Positions 1-10,891 of a DNA stretch of 64,000 bases are shown here, piece after piece (position 1 is the first letter of the stretch; every line of letters begins with the position of its first letter). The stretch comes from Usnea hakonensis (lineage: Eukaryota; Ascomycota; Lecanoromycetes; Lecanorales; Parmeliaceae), in assembly GCA_013423325.1 (NCBI GenBank), contig BLJB01000061.1:105728-169727 (forward strand). Reading direction: 5' to 3'. The notes beneath the pieces are model-generated. The model did no database searches and had not been told where the DNA came from. It saw nothing but the letters and a program-made list of their open reading frames with translations. The position numbers and the translations under genes are program-made.

Positions 1-374
1 TAACCCACAGTCCTACCGTGGCGAGCAGGCTCGAGCAGGGCTGTAGAATCTGGCGTATCGTAGCTCTTCGGCTTTGTTAGTACTCAGCTGCTGGACCAAT
101 TGGGACGAACTCAGCAGCGCAGGAATGGTGTGAATCTGACGCTACGGGTGGAGAATGAGTAGTGTGGATAGGCGGTCTTGATGGGCTATCGAGTCAAGGT
201 GTCGGCGGAAAGAATTTAATGCGCCCTTGACTGGAGGGCCGCTGATCCGCGGCCATCCAAGATATTTAGCTTTGAAACTGTTTGACAAAAGCGAGGTTGA
301 GCTTGAGGTGCTACTGTTCGGGTACTAAGGTACTCAAACATAATCAGGCCCGCCATTTTTGCTATCACGTTCCT
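1..374. other. Intergenic, left edge
   Basis: No supportable gene. This is the 3' flank of the protease-TPR gene. Bases 1-26 match 31613-31638 at 23 of 26 positions, so part of it may be a dispersed repeat. Confidence 0.4.
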
Positions 375-2503
375 TTAGGTCTCGGTCTCTAGGAGCACCG
401 CTTTGCGCTTCAACATTGCCGCGCCCTTCACAAGCTTGTCCGCCTCCTTATAGTGGCCCTGACGGGCCAACGCAAAAGCCAGATTTTGCATGCTCGAGAT
501 TGTACTTGGATGACCCTTGCCTAGCATCCTTTCCCTTGCTATTAGTACATGTCTATAGATTTTTTCGGCCTCTTTATATTTCCTTTGGACGTCCAGTACC
601 GAGGCCAGACTCTTCATGCTCTGCAGCGTATTTGAATGCTCCTTGCCCAGCATCCTTTCTATATACGCCAGTTCTTGTCGCTGTATGTCCTCGGCTTGTT
701 CATATATACCTTGCCTGCTCGATTTCGAGACCAGTCTGTTCTTGCTCGTCGGCGTAATAGTATTTTCCTTGTCCACTACCCTTTCCGAGATCTGACTGTC
801 GGAAGCGATGGTATTTCCTAAATGTGTACTCTCCCGACGGACGTCCGGATGCGAAACTTGCAAGGCGCTCGGCTGACGGAGCTCTTTATCCATTCTCCCT
901 GGCCGATAACACTTCACCTTGAGGCGATTTATGTAGTCTGATATGGCTTTGAAAGGCCTATCGAAATTCTCGAATTCTTTCCAATATTGAAGCGCAGGAG
1001 TGAAGGCGGGTCTCTTTGGTAGCTCAACGGCTGGTACTCCAGCGGCGCGTTGGATGTCTTTGGTGATCTCAGTAGCGGGAATGAGATACCCTTCTTGCAT
1101 TGCAGTACTCGCAGCAACGATCATGCCATAGAGATCGCCAGTCGTAGCGTCTACTACTAAAGCCCCGGAGTCACCCATACCTGAAAAGGCGTCAGTAACA
1201 TGCAGGATTGAGAATGATCGAAAGAAAACATTCCCCCACATGCCCCAGAAGGGATGAAAGAACGAATTTTTTGTAAGCGTCATAGGAGGAAGATAATGCC
1301 AACATGAGAGTCCAGCAGCCAGTTTGCTTTTCAGAACATACCCAGGGGGTGGTCAGACTGCACAGACCACACATTGCGGTAGGTGCTGCTGCCTTTCAGC
1401 TTGATCGAGCTTGCCGTCCCTACACCAACCCCATGAATTATACCTTTCCTTGTAACTATTAAGACAGGGCCACGAGGTCCGTCTTCTCGGATCTTCTCAA
1501 ATTGTAGCCAGGTATCATCCTGGCGTACTCCATTCCCGCAGAAGCACCAAGGGTTGGGGACATTCAAGAGAGCCCAGTCCATGCCGTCATATGAATTATT
1601 GTTGGTGTCCCGAAAGGGGCTTTCGGACGATATTTTGAACAGAGGAAGCTCGCCCATCGAGATCGCTTTGGAGTGATCAAAAGCAGGCACACCCCAAAGT
1701 CTGCCGCTGTCGAAAATTGTTGACCGAGATACGCCAGCCTCAGCGGTATCCTCCTCATCTAATTGACCTCCTTCCGAGCTGTCATCCTCTACGCTACAAT
1801 TCTCCGAGCTCGAATTGGCCCAATTCATATCGTAAAGAACCGGATTCGAATCGAACACTGCTTTTCGTGTCTGGACCGGGATCTTCTCGGTGAAAACATG
1901 AGCTACAGTGAGTGCGTAATGCTCTTCACCAACGGCGAGGATCCCACCAAGGGTCGCATATCGGGGTGGGACCCCCACGGCGACCTCTGCACCACACAGG
2001 CTTAAAGGAAAATTGAGAGAGTCACGATTGACATGTTGGGTTATCTGCGCTGAGGACGCAGCTGTTAACAGTTGCAAATCGCAATTGGGACAGCCCTTCA
2101 ATTCGAAGCCTTGCGTTTTGAGGATCTCGTGCTTATCGATAACTCGCATAGTCCTCTTCAAGATCCGAGGCTCGCTGTGTGCTATTACGACGGTAGGTTT
2201 AGCACTTTGCTGGTTTCTGCCCAACATCCAACAATGACACGTGGTTGCCCCCCGGAGCTTGTAATTTTTGTAAATTTCCCCCTCATTCTCACGTATCAAC
2301 TCTTGAACACGGGTACGAAGATCGTTTTGCCATATGTGTAATGCATCCCCTGCCAGAAGCCATCTTTTGTAAATGCCAAACATGCTAATCTCCGTATCGA
2401 AGGAATCTGGGTATGTTGGAGCCAGGGCCCTGACGCGACTTATCACAGTTTGCATAGTCGAGAATCTACTTACGAGAGCAGGTAGGACGTCAACGCGGGA
2501 CAT
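375..2503 (-). CDS. Trypsin-like serine protease fused to C-terminal TPR repeats
   Basis: Two exons, 2503-1342 and 1180-375, give 655 aa. The 161-bp GT-AG intron joins a Gly codon directly to the MGDSG motif, which supports the model. A plausible trypsin-type triad is visible: His202 in TVAHVF, Asp309 in MDWALL, and Ser392 in GDSGALVV. The first 170 residues are unrecognised and hold two close cysteine pairs. After a disordered linker, the last 120 residues carry about three TPRs of the type ending in a conserved MLGKEH/MLGKGH turn, as in kinesin-light-chain and fungal NLR proteins. No nucleotide-binding domain lies between the two halves, although fungal NLR-like proteins often pair an N-terminal effector with such TPRs. 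An in-frame stop lies upstream, with no earlier ATG. Protease activity and an immune or allorecognition role are inference. Confidence 0.75.
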
Positions 2504-3100
2504 GATGACTGGGACGTGCGGTCCTCTGTGGATGTTATCCGAGGCTATCGCTACTCAAAAACGCGACAGATGAAGTCGACGGAAGACCTTTATCGTCGCC
2601 GCATTTCCAGCGGATCTAAGCCGCATTTTTTTTGATGGGACGAGGCTGCTAAAAAAGAACTCTCGAGCACTGATCGTACCGAGTACAGACCTCTCTAAGC
2701 TAAGCGAGCCGGCTATGCACGATTGGTAAACTGCAATTGGCCGCTTATAGGCGTGGCTGAGTACCTCTGGGCTGCATCTCGAAGCCCCACGAAGAACTTC
2801 CGCGCGCCCAGACTCGAAGCGGGGAGGAATAGGTAACAAGAAAACAAAAGAAAGAAACACACCAAAACCATTGTGAGGTCATCAACCTTACACTACCCTA
2901 CTATGAATCATGCTTCCGACCTCGATCAGCCTCCCATACCTTTCAATTCGAAACCCATTAATCGGAACTTGCGGTCTCAAAGTATTTATGACTTTTTGAA
3001 CAGGGCCATAAGACGTAGGGGAATATACGTTTATTTCATTTCATCGCTCGACCTCTTGTCCGCACCTACTGCAATCGCCTGTGTTACTCGTAGGCTTTGA
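2504..3100. other. Intergenic
   Basis: Lies between the start of the protease-TPR gene and the tail of the P450 pseudogene. It should hold the promoter of the former. Open frames here are short and look non-coding. Confidence 0.4.
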
Positions 3101-3880
3101 TCAGCTCCTCTGTTTGAATTCCACCACGGGCTCATTGCGCAATGCAACTATGCCACCAAAAAGATGACATTCGTTCTTCTGTTTCCTCCGTTTTGCTAAA
3201 ATCGACCTGCCTTCTTCTGGCCGAGATTTTTAGGAGAGCCGCAAGTCAAACAAAAAGATCATACTTGCAAGAATAATTGACATCTCTGTGTACGCCATTG
3301 CTTTGCCTACGCAGCCCGAGGTCTAATGCCAAAAGGACAAAAGGCAGATTGTGAAGACGAAACACTTTCTGCCGCGGTAGCAGCTGACGGACCTATACGC
3401 CAGCCGGCAGGCTTGAAGGTGAACGCGGTAGGATAATAATGCTCTTGGTGATGAAGAGCATAGACCGGGGTCCCCATATAAAAATACGTTCCATCCACAT
3501 GGAGACCGCGAGGTAGCGCTTGAGGCATGATAGCGCCAAGAGGTGGGGAGAGTCGCATCAATTCGTCAATACAAGGGCGGAGGTAGCAATAGGATTGCAA
3601 AGGCGCTCCATTGCATAGAGCTTCAAGATCGTCAAGGGCTGCGCGGACTTCAGCTTGGAGAAGGATAAGCGTATCAGCGTTGTGAAGGCAGTACAACCAT
3701 ATACCCGTGATCTGAGCGAAGTAGTTTCACGTGGGCCATGCAATATCGCGTGATGATATCGCAAGTATTGCCGGTTTGATTGGGATCAGCGAGAGCCAAT
3801 TCTGCAAATCTTTGGGCCGAGAATGGACCTTCCAAAAGCAGATCAAGTTCGTCAATGTTTAAGGTAAGATTCGTAATCCT
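3101..3880 (-). pseudogene. Cytochrome P450 C-terminal half, broken at the haem cysteine
   Basis: Read on the minus strand, about 250 codons match the C-terminal half of a fungal P450. Visible parts are the K-helix ExxR (ELMR), a PERW-like PAGWR, and the haem segment. The open frame runs 3696-3307 and ends in a stop inside the haem loop. Shifting one base there continues the family sequence (VGKAMAYTEMSIILA) to about 3101. One missing base between Ala and Gly codons therefore removes the axial cysteine and creates the stop. Another stop occurs at the expected tail, and a TGA interrupts the frame before 3696. The N-terminal membrane anchor and first half are absent. P450s of this type act on small molecules at the ER, but this copy cannot bind haem as it stands. 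Confidence 0.8.
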
Positions 3881-4271
3881 TCTGGTGATCTACAATACCG
3901 ATCATGTATAAGTAAGGTAAGGTAGTTCCGATAGCAGGAACAGTAACTTTTCCCGAGACTAGTATTTTGGAATTTTAGAATTTTGGTGTGGGCTTTTCCG
4001 TCTCTTCGGAACTACCTACCTCATACCGAGGTCGGCACGGAAAGCCCAAGATCTTCGATGCAGTTCATGTTCGCGGATCATGGCTTACATTCGGTTTATC
4101 GCGGATGACAACACGATTGCGCACTCTTCCACCGTTGCTTCAATTAGTGTTATCGTGCAGGCGTACTGGAATATCTTCCACCCTGGGAGTCATCACTCTG
4201 AAATATCAGTGTGCTTCTATTGATGTCATGAAGTTGTTCAATCATAAAGTAGAACTTATTGAACGTACAAC
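3881..4271. other. Intergenic, promoter side of the hotdog gene
   Basis: No gene seen. It contains short AAGTAAGGTAAGG-type and TTTTGGAATTTTAGAATTTTGG-type direct repeats of unknown role. Confidence 0.35.
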
Positions 4272-5183
4272 ATGGACATCAATCCCATCTATACAGATGC
4301 TCTTCCATACATAGATGTCACGCCTCCATATTTTGCTCTCCGGAACCTTTCCCTCGTACCGTCCTCATCCACTGTTGAATACCCAGCTGTCACTGGCAGC
4401 TTCAGTCGTGAACAGGCTCTACCACCTCAGAATGCCAACTCCTTTTGTGGCTCCGAGCTCGGGCGACACGGAGCTATCCTTGGAAGCGTCGCAGCCGCCT
4501 ACTCTAACCCTGTCAAGGCAAAGCACTACTACTTGGCTTTAGATGCTACGGCAGACTTTGTATACTTTCCAGCGTCTCTGGAAATGCGTGCCGAAGCACG
4601 GATCATATCTGCGACATGGAAAAAATGGCGTGTCGGTTGCGAAATCGAGGTGTTCACCCCGGAGGGCAAATTCGCTGGAAACATGAAGATCTTCTACGCC
4701 ATTGTGGCCGAACACAAGCTAATGGCCCTGACCAAAGCCGTGAACCCGAAGCGTGTGCTCGGGACAGCATGGCAGCCGGGCGAGCCGTCGCCGTATAGCG
4801 ATCCGATATCACTACGCATGGTCAAGACTCACTCGTCCGTGCTCGCGACGGCAATCATCTCTCTACACGATAGGCGTAGTATGGCGGGCCACTTCTCACC
4901 TATAGCTGCGGCGCCCATTGCTATATTGGGCTCGAACGCGATCGTGCTCTGCAGGAAATTGCTACAAGACGGGGGAGCGAAGAAATGGTTGGACAAATCG
5001 TCGCGACTCAGATGCCAGCGACTAGCCGTTGCCGGGGAAGTCCTTGAGTTGAGAGCGACAAAGCTTGAAGGAGAAAAGTTCAGTCATCGGATAGAATTCT
5101 TCGATGAGGAGGGAGGTATGGTGGGGACAATCGAATACACCTTCGTGGAAGTGGACGTCGAAAAGGAGATGCCAAAGCTTTGA
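4272..5183 (+). CDS. Hotdog-fold (AfsA/FabA-like) acyl-thioester protein
   Basis: Intronless, 303 aa, starting at the ATG at 4272. Around residues 60-140 there is a GRHGAILGS motif, then a KAKHYYLALDA segment and alternating beta-rich stretches, resembling the AfsA/FabA-FabZ hotdog family. A second beta-rich, less conserved half (residues about 160-300) suggests a double hotdog. Known relatives act on acyl thioesters as dehydratases, thioesterases or A-factor-type synthases. The substrate cannot be read from the sequence. There is no signal peptide or membrane segment, so it is probably cytosolic. It sits between a P450 pseudogene and a short-chain dehydrogenase, which hints at an old small-molecule pathway. 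The fold call is from motif memory only. Confidence 0.6.
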   Translation: MDINPIYTDALPYIDVTPPYFALRNLSLVPSSSTVEYPAVTGSFSREQALPPQNANSFCGSELGRHGAILGSVAAAYSNPVKAKHYYLALDATADFVYFPASLEMRAEARIISATWKKWRVGCEIEVFTPEGKFAGNMKIFYAIVAEHKLMALTKAVNPKRVLGTAWQPGEPSPYSDPISLRMVKTHSSVLATAIISLHDRRSMAGHFSPIAAAPIAILGSNAIVLCRKLLQDGGAKKWLDKSSRLRCQRLAVAGEVLELRATKLEGEKFSHRIEFFDEEGGMVGTIEYTFVEVDVEKEMPKL

Positions 5184-5356
5184 TAGGGGAATTCCAAGAA
5201 CACAATTTGTACATCTTTCTCAGCGTGTATCTAGTAAGGACAAGCCATGCTCTCCATGGCTGAATCTGTTATCTACACATGCTTCTTTTTGAACCATTTC
5301 TCCCTTACTATCTCTGGTACCGCTATTGAAAAGTGTGACCCACGGGCGATGTTGCC

Positions 5357-6413
5357 TCAGGAGACGCTTCCAACATATCCACCTCCAACAGCTCCATCAT
5401 AGGTCGTGTCGGCACCGAACTCCTCCCATTCGTCGCACACTTTCAGCATCATCTGGCATTTGTTTCTTATAGCCTGGATTGCGTCCGCGCCTATCACCAA
5501 ACGTGTCGGCATCGCTCTGCCCTCAGCGGCGCCCTGCCCTTTTACGCCATCGACAAGGCGTTCCGCCGCTTTATTCGGGTCTCCAGGTTGGGCGTAATCG
5601 GCTTGCTTGAGCCCGGCTCTGACCGCGGCCTGGATACCTGCGTATTCATCGATTGTTGTTGGTGGAAAAGGCGCGTTGGTTTCGGAAAATATCTTTGTGC
5701 GGAATTCACCAAATATGGCTAGCATACACTTGATGTTGAAGAAGCTAACGTCTTTACTGACACAATCAATAAAACCTATGTGTATAGAATACTAAGTCAG
5801 CTTACTTTGCTCGAAGATGGTATGCTTCAAAGAGAGAAGTACGTACTTTCAAGGGCCCCTTTGGAAGATATATAAGGAACCGCTGTATATTCACCGATGT
5901 ATGCTCCGATGCTTCCAACGTACACAAGATTTCCGGACTGCTTAGATCGTAAATGTGGTAAGAGAGACCTCGTCAAGTTGATGGCGCCGAAAAAATTGGT
6001 ATGGAATGCCGATACACAGCGTTCATGACTAGAAAAAGCAGTCAAAGACGGCTGCATAGCTCACTGGAATTGAAGCCATGCGATAGCTTTAATTTTTCTG
6101 GTAGCCAAAAGAAGACTCACCTCAGCTCCTCAAGAACGCCAACTTCCATATACGCGGCATTATTGACCAGCACGTCGATCCCACCATATATCTTTAACGC
6201 TCTTTCAATGATGTCATCAAGTTCTGCCTGTGGTGCTTGAACATCCAAGTCGAGAATTGCAGCCCCAGCTTCCTGTAGTGCCTTAAGACGTTGAGTTCCA
6301 TTTCTTGCTGTTGCTATCGCATTATCACCACGTCGTAGAACGGCGTGAGCGATGGCTTCCCCTAGACCCGAGGAACATCCTGTAATTAGCCAGGTTTGTT
6401 TGGCAGTTGTCAT
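5357..6413 (-). CDS. Short-chain dehydrogenase/reductase (classical SDR)
   Basis: Three exons, 6413-6121, 6028-5847 and 5775-5357 (introns 92 and 71 bp, GT-AG, phases consistent), give 297 aa. A Rossmann fold starts at residue 8 with the TGCSSGLG nucleotide loop (11-18). NNAA is at 84-87, the catalytic Ser136 lies in GSIGAY, and Tyr149/Lys153 form YISSK. An FNIK...FGEFRT stretch follows, as in oxidoreductases related to retinol dehydrogenases. Length and motif spacing are normal, so it should be an active NAD(P)-dependent oxidoreductase; the substrate is unknown. It is transcribed away from the rhodopsin-domain gene and converges on the hotdog gene 173 bp away. Confidence 0.9.
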
Positions 6414-7266
6414 GGTGAAATCACGGAGAAATCTTCCGATTTGTGAACAGACAAAAGAGGAAACGGGAACATTTGCTCTTTATTCAAGGCGCCATCTTTG
6501 TCGACTGTATACAAAAGAATGCATTTCTTCTGCTATCCACATTCATTAACCCTGGGTCTTGAATGACGCCCGTGTTGAAGGGGAAATTTCACTACGTAAT
6601 CATGCAGCGACAGAGTTATTTATAGAGAGATCAGCATTACAGCGGATCGCACTTGGTAACGCTGCGCAATGATGGTATGGCTTTTGAAAGGTATGAATCC
6701 CAATTCCCAATAATGTTGATCATGCCTTAGATTATTGTTAGTGTACATGAAGGATTCGCAAATAGTATTTCGGGGCTATTATTGCAGATGAGCGAAAAGG
6801 GGGGGCCAATAATACGACATCACGCAGCTCGGTGTAAAATTTTGCCGCACAAACCTTCCCTTTTAATACAAAGACGACGGGGTGGAGATTCCACAATTGA
6901 CCAGGTTTCATGTTTTGCATGGGACCCTTTGAATACTACTGTAACCCCTTTGGATCAGATCAGCTTCATTTGAAGTAAAGTAGCCATACACATAAAAGGG
7001 AGCCGCAAGGTCGGAAGGCGCGGCCCTTTTACTGCATGGATCTGACTTTGATACCTGTTTGCTGATACGCGGAAATCGATGCACCCAGTCAGGAGGGTAA
7101 TAAGCATCACAACGAGACCACGTGGCACAGGCTTTCCTCTGGATGCATTTGAGCAACGCATTCCCACGCTTTAGACAAAATCTCTGCTCTTTCACTTAGA
7201 GTCGCTCTTGATTCGAAATTATCCTTCTTTCATGCTTTGCTCTATTGACCGCTAATCTTTTTGACC
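6414..7266. promoter_or_regulatory. Divergent intergenic region between SDR and rhodopsin-domain genes
   Basis: 853 bp between two divergent start codons, so it should carry both promoters. No defined motif is assigned. A minus-strand frame near 6908-7195 has no recognisable product and was not called. Confidence 0.4.
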
Positions 7267-8704
7267 ATGTCATCTGATACGTCTGTTGTCGATATATACA
7301 CTACCCCCGCAGGAGTACCGCCTCCAGGCGTGACTCCAAATCTAGTGAACCCCTTTTATTTGCGCACAGATCATACGACTACGTTCACTTTATGCCTTGC
7401 CGTATCAACTATCGCAGTCGCTCTAAGAATCTTCACAAAATTGTATTTGATGAAGCAATTCCGGGCTGAGGATTGTACTCTATACTGTTCTCGCTATCCT
7501 TGTTCATCGAAGACTAATTAATCCTAGATGCATTGATAGTAACACAAGTAAAAACCCTACGCAACCACTTTTTCGGCTTAGGGAACTGAGCATCCTAGCT
7601 GGGATTCATTCCATGGGTAGCCATGAACCTCGTTACACCTGGCGCGGGCCGCCATCTTTGGGACATATCTATCTACACGAGCATCGGATTTGCAAAAGTT
7701 TGTCATACTTCCGAACGCCTAAATGTATCGCTAATCTCAGGATACCTTAATAGTATGTAAATTATATTATCATTGTGTACGGTCCACTAGTATTCTTCGC
7801 CAAACTCTCTGTGCTATTGCAGCTACAACACATCTTTGTTACCAGTCGTCGACAGCCCGTCTTTTTCGTCATTCAAGCTTTGATCTGGGCTAATCTGGCC
7901 TTCTATTTGGCGTACTTGTGGGTCGACATCTTCCAGTGTGTACCGCGCCATAAGATCTGGGAACCGAGCGTGCCCGGCACGTGTATTTCAATGAACGTCC
8001 TCCTCATTTCACCCGCGGGTATCAACATCGTCTCGGACTGCCTGATTTTGGTGCTCCCGATCATTCTGGTCTTTCGATTGCAGATGACGCTGAAGAATAA
8101 AATTACCATCGGTGCAATTTTTGGCTCAGGCTTGTTGTGAGCTTGCCTACACAGATCTTCCCGGGAAGCTCGTTATCTTGGCTAACACCATGCAGTGCCG
8201 TGGTCTCGAGTATCATGCGTCTCGTGTACTCTATCAAATTAACGCAAACCAACGATGTCTCCTGGGCTATATACCCAGTCGCTATGTGGGCGTAAGTCTT
8301 CTGCCCCGTCTCCCCTGCCTAACTGTTTGTACTAAATTCGCTCCCCAACGAAACTCTGATATCAATCTCTCCCTAGCGCCGCTGAGCTCACCACTGTAAT
8401 ACTTGCGGCGACCTTTCCCACGATGCCACGCTTGTGGGTTTTCCTACGTACGGGGGACCGCAACGCTCAGCAATACAAGCGCAGTGAGGGGCGCTCAGTA
8501 CCATACTCGTCACGCAAATCACGGCAGCCAGTCCATGGCGAACCTTCGTCTTCGTCCATAGACAATGCTCCTTTGAAGAGAGGCTATACTGAGCTGCTGT
8601 CCGAAAAAGATAAGAGTCGCAACGACGAGGTGGAAATGGGAATATTGAGGACGGAGACTTATGAGGTCATAAGCCAATCGAGAGGCTTGCCAGAGGTAAC
8701 CTAA
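7267..8704 (+). CDS. Rhodopsin-domain (PTH11-like) seven-helix membrane protein
   Basis: Six exons: 7267-7474, 7528-7547, 7599-7697, 7754-8136, 8196-8291 and 8377-8704. All introns are GT-AG and 51-85 bp, giving 377 aa. Exon 2 is only 20 bp, supported by phase and by the resulting FRAEDYALIV stretch typical of the family. Hallmarks are RAEDY after helix 1, GRHLWDIS, a long helix with FFAKLSVLLQL, QCVPRHKIWEP, ISPAGINIVSDCLILVLP, and IYPVAMWAAAELTTVILAATFP. A hydrophilic C-terminal tail of about 100 residues follows. Such proteins sit in the plasma membrane, and some fungal relatives sense surfaces or nutrients; the ligand here is unknown. Confidence 0.88.
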
Positions 8705-9670
8705 AGAACGATTTTGTGGCAGCGCGTTGGAATTTGTTACCATACTCAACAGGAATTGAGGCGCAGATTGAATGGGAGGCTGTGTAAGATCAAGTGATGC
8801 TTAAAGGGGAGAACTTCATTGCCATTCCTACAGGTGTTGCGTCGTTGTATGCGTGGCATCTGAGCTCTACCCGTTAAAGTGTGGCGCAAGCAGACTTCAC
8901 CGTCGAAACTTCCGAGAACTTTTGAAATGCCACGAGAAGGAATGTGATCCCATTCTCAAACGAGAACTTTGACCCACTTGATCAAGACTCTTGCTCCGCA
9001 TTGCGCTGCCTGCGGTTGGCTCGATACCTTAGACCGAGATGATTGGATGTCGGAAGCAGGGCAGCGGCCCGCGGGGGCGGGATGATGGGAGCTCGAAGAA
9101 AGTTTGTTGGTGCCAAGGGGGCATGCCAAGGGCCTGACTACGGCGGTCGACGACCCTAAGATAACCCCTTGAATTAGCCCCTAAAGTAGCCACCTAAGTA
9201 AGTAAGTAACCCTTGGAAGAAAAACAGGAAAAAAGCTAGCTTTCATGTTCGTGTTTAAGCTTTGGTGTTCAAGCTGTTTAAGTCCATCCTAAGAGAGCGA
9301 GCGAGCGAGAGAGAGAATAGCTGAGACTACTCAATTCTTTTGTTGTAAGCATCTTTGGGGGTTATCTAAGGTGTAAGGGGGTCCCATTTTAGGGGTTACT
9401 TTGGGAATAATTTTAGGGGAAATCTTTAGGGGTGAGGTTCACAGAAAAACGAGGTGATTGGAAATTATATCCTTATAATATAAGCTCGTTACGGCCATGA
9501 GTATAATACATGTAAGAAGTCTATACGTAAATAAAAAGTTCAAGAAGTGTCCTACCAAGGCTCATCGTCAGCCATAAAGTTTGCTAGTGGGGCACGCCAA
9601 GGAAAACGTCAAGCCAGTCATTCTGACAGCTGGTAGCTACGTATCTTTGCGGGCACGTAATTTCCAAGCA
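8705..9670. other. Intergenic with TTTAGGGG-type motifs
   Basis: No gene seen. 9165-9200 carries CCCCTTGAATTAGCCCCTAAA. 9350-9440 carries several TTTAGGGG and AGGGGTTAC units in the opposite sense, so the two blocks are loosely inverted. A short GAGC/GCGA tandem lies at 9293-9316. Confidence 0.45.
9293..9316. repeat. GCGA/GA simple repeat
   Basis: GAGAGCGAGCGAGCGAGAGA followed by more GA units. It is a short microsatellite with no other known role. Confidence 0.7.
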
Positions 9671-10891
9671 ATGCCACCAATCCCCATTACCATCGTAACA
9701 GGCTTTCTAGGTACGCGCTTCCATGGTCGATGAGGCATAGTAAGCTCTGATTCGCTGAACGCCAGCTCAGGCTCTGGGAAGACGACCCTCATCCTCAACC
9801 TCATTCGGCAGCTACCCAAGACCTATAAAGTCGCCCTCCTCAAGAACGAATTCGGCGATGTTGCTGTTGACTCTCAATTGGCGTCCTCGTCGGCAATCGG
9901 AGGGGTGCAAGAGCTCCTCAATGGTTGCATCTGCTGCAACCTAGTTGGTCAGCTCGGTGACGCGCTGGACACACTACGCAAAGATGTCGATCCCGATCGG
10001 ATTATTATCGAGACCAGCGGATCCGCATTTCCAGCGACCCTTGCCATGGAGGTGAATAGACTGGGAAGAGAGGCAAGATACTACACTCTTGATGGGGTAG
10101 TCGTCGTCATCGACGTTGAAAATTGGAAGGGGTATGAAGATACGTCATACACGGCCAAGATACAGGCTCGCTATACCGATTTGATAGTGTTCAATAAATG
10201 GGAACTGGTTCCAGAACGACGGTATGAAGATTGCTTGGACAGAGTGGGGGATCTCGAGCTGCAAGTCGCCACGGTCAAATCCGACAAGGGCCGAGTCGAC
10301 CAATCTGTTCTACTTGGACTCGACAGTGCCTTTGCAAAGGAGCTGGATCCTTTATCCGATAGACATGATGACCACGGTAGTCACGATGAACACTCAACAG
10401 ACCACCAAAGCGAGGTCGAAGTCCTCTCCGTCACCCTATCATCTGAAGACACCATGACCCACGGCGTCAATCTTGAATCTCTGGAGACCTTTCTACTCTC
10501 GGCGCCTAAAGACGAGATCTATCGCATCAAAGCCATAGTAAAAGCCTCACGCCCACCAGCCTCTTCTGGAGGAGACGTGAACCCAGCGGTCGTACATCAG
10601 GGGCAAACAAGTGCGAAGTACATCTTGAATTGGGCATTTGGACGCTGGACGTTCACTCCCATGAGCTCAGCGCTACCGACGATCACATCGCCTCCGTCTA
10701 GGACTTCGAGCAATGGCTCCATTGTTGAGATTCTCGAAGGTCTGGAGATTGACCCTCTTGTGCGGATGACTGTGATTCTGGCCCGCGGTGAAGCCGACAA
10801 GTGGAAGAAACGTATTGAGACGCAGGGACATCTTGAAACTGACAATGAGGATGGGAAAGCAAAATTGCAAGTCACGAAGATCGCTTTATGA
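9671..10891 (+). CDS. CobW/COG0523-family GTPase metallochaperone (ZNG1-like)
   Basis: Two exons, 9671-9710 and 9771-10891 (60-bp intron), give 386 aa. The short first exon supplies MPPIPITIVTGFL, and the splice completes the Walker A GFLGSGKTT (residues 11-19). Then come EFGDVAVD, the metal-binding NGCICC motif (residues 64-69), an ETSG switch and an FNKWE base-recognition motif in place of NKxD. A His/Asp-rich loop (DRHDDHGSHDEHSTDHQ) lies near residues 220-240, followed by a CobW C-terminal domain containing WAFGRWTFTP. Family members use GTP hydrolysis to hand metals, often zinc, to client enzymes in the cytosol. The His-rich loop suggests zinc or cobalt binding; the client is unknown. 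Confidence 0.9.

Noticed and set aside
6738..7195. Overlapping minus-strand frames in the SDR/rhodopsin gap
   Set aside because: Lie in a divergent promoter region, no family features, and the longer one has no convincing ATG.
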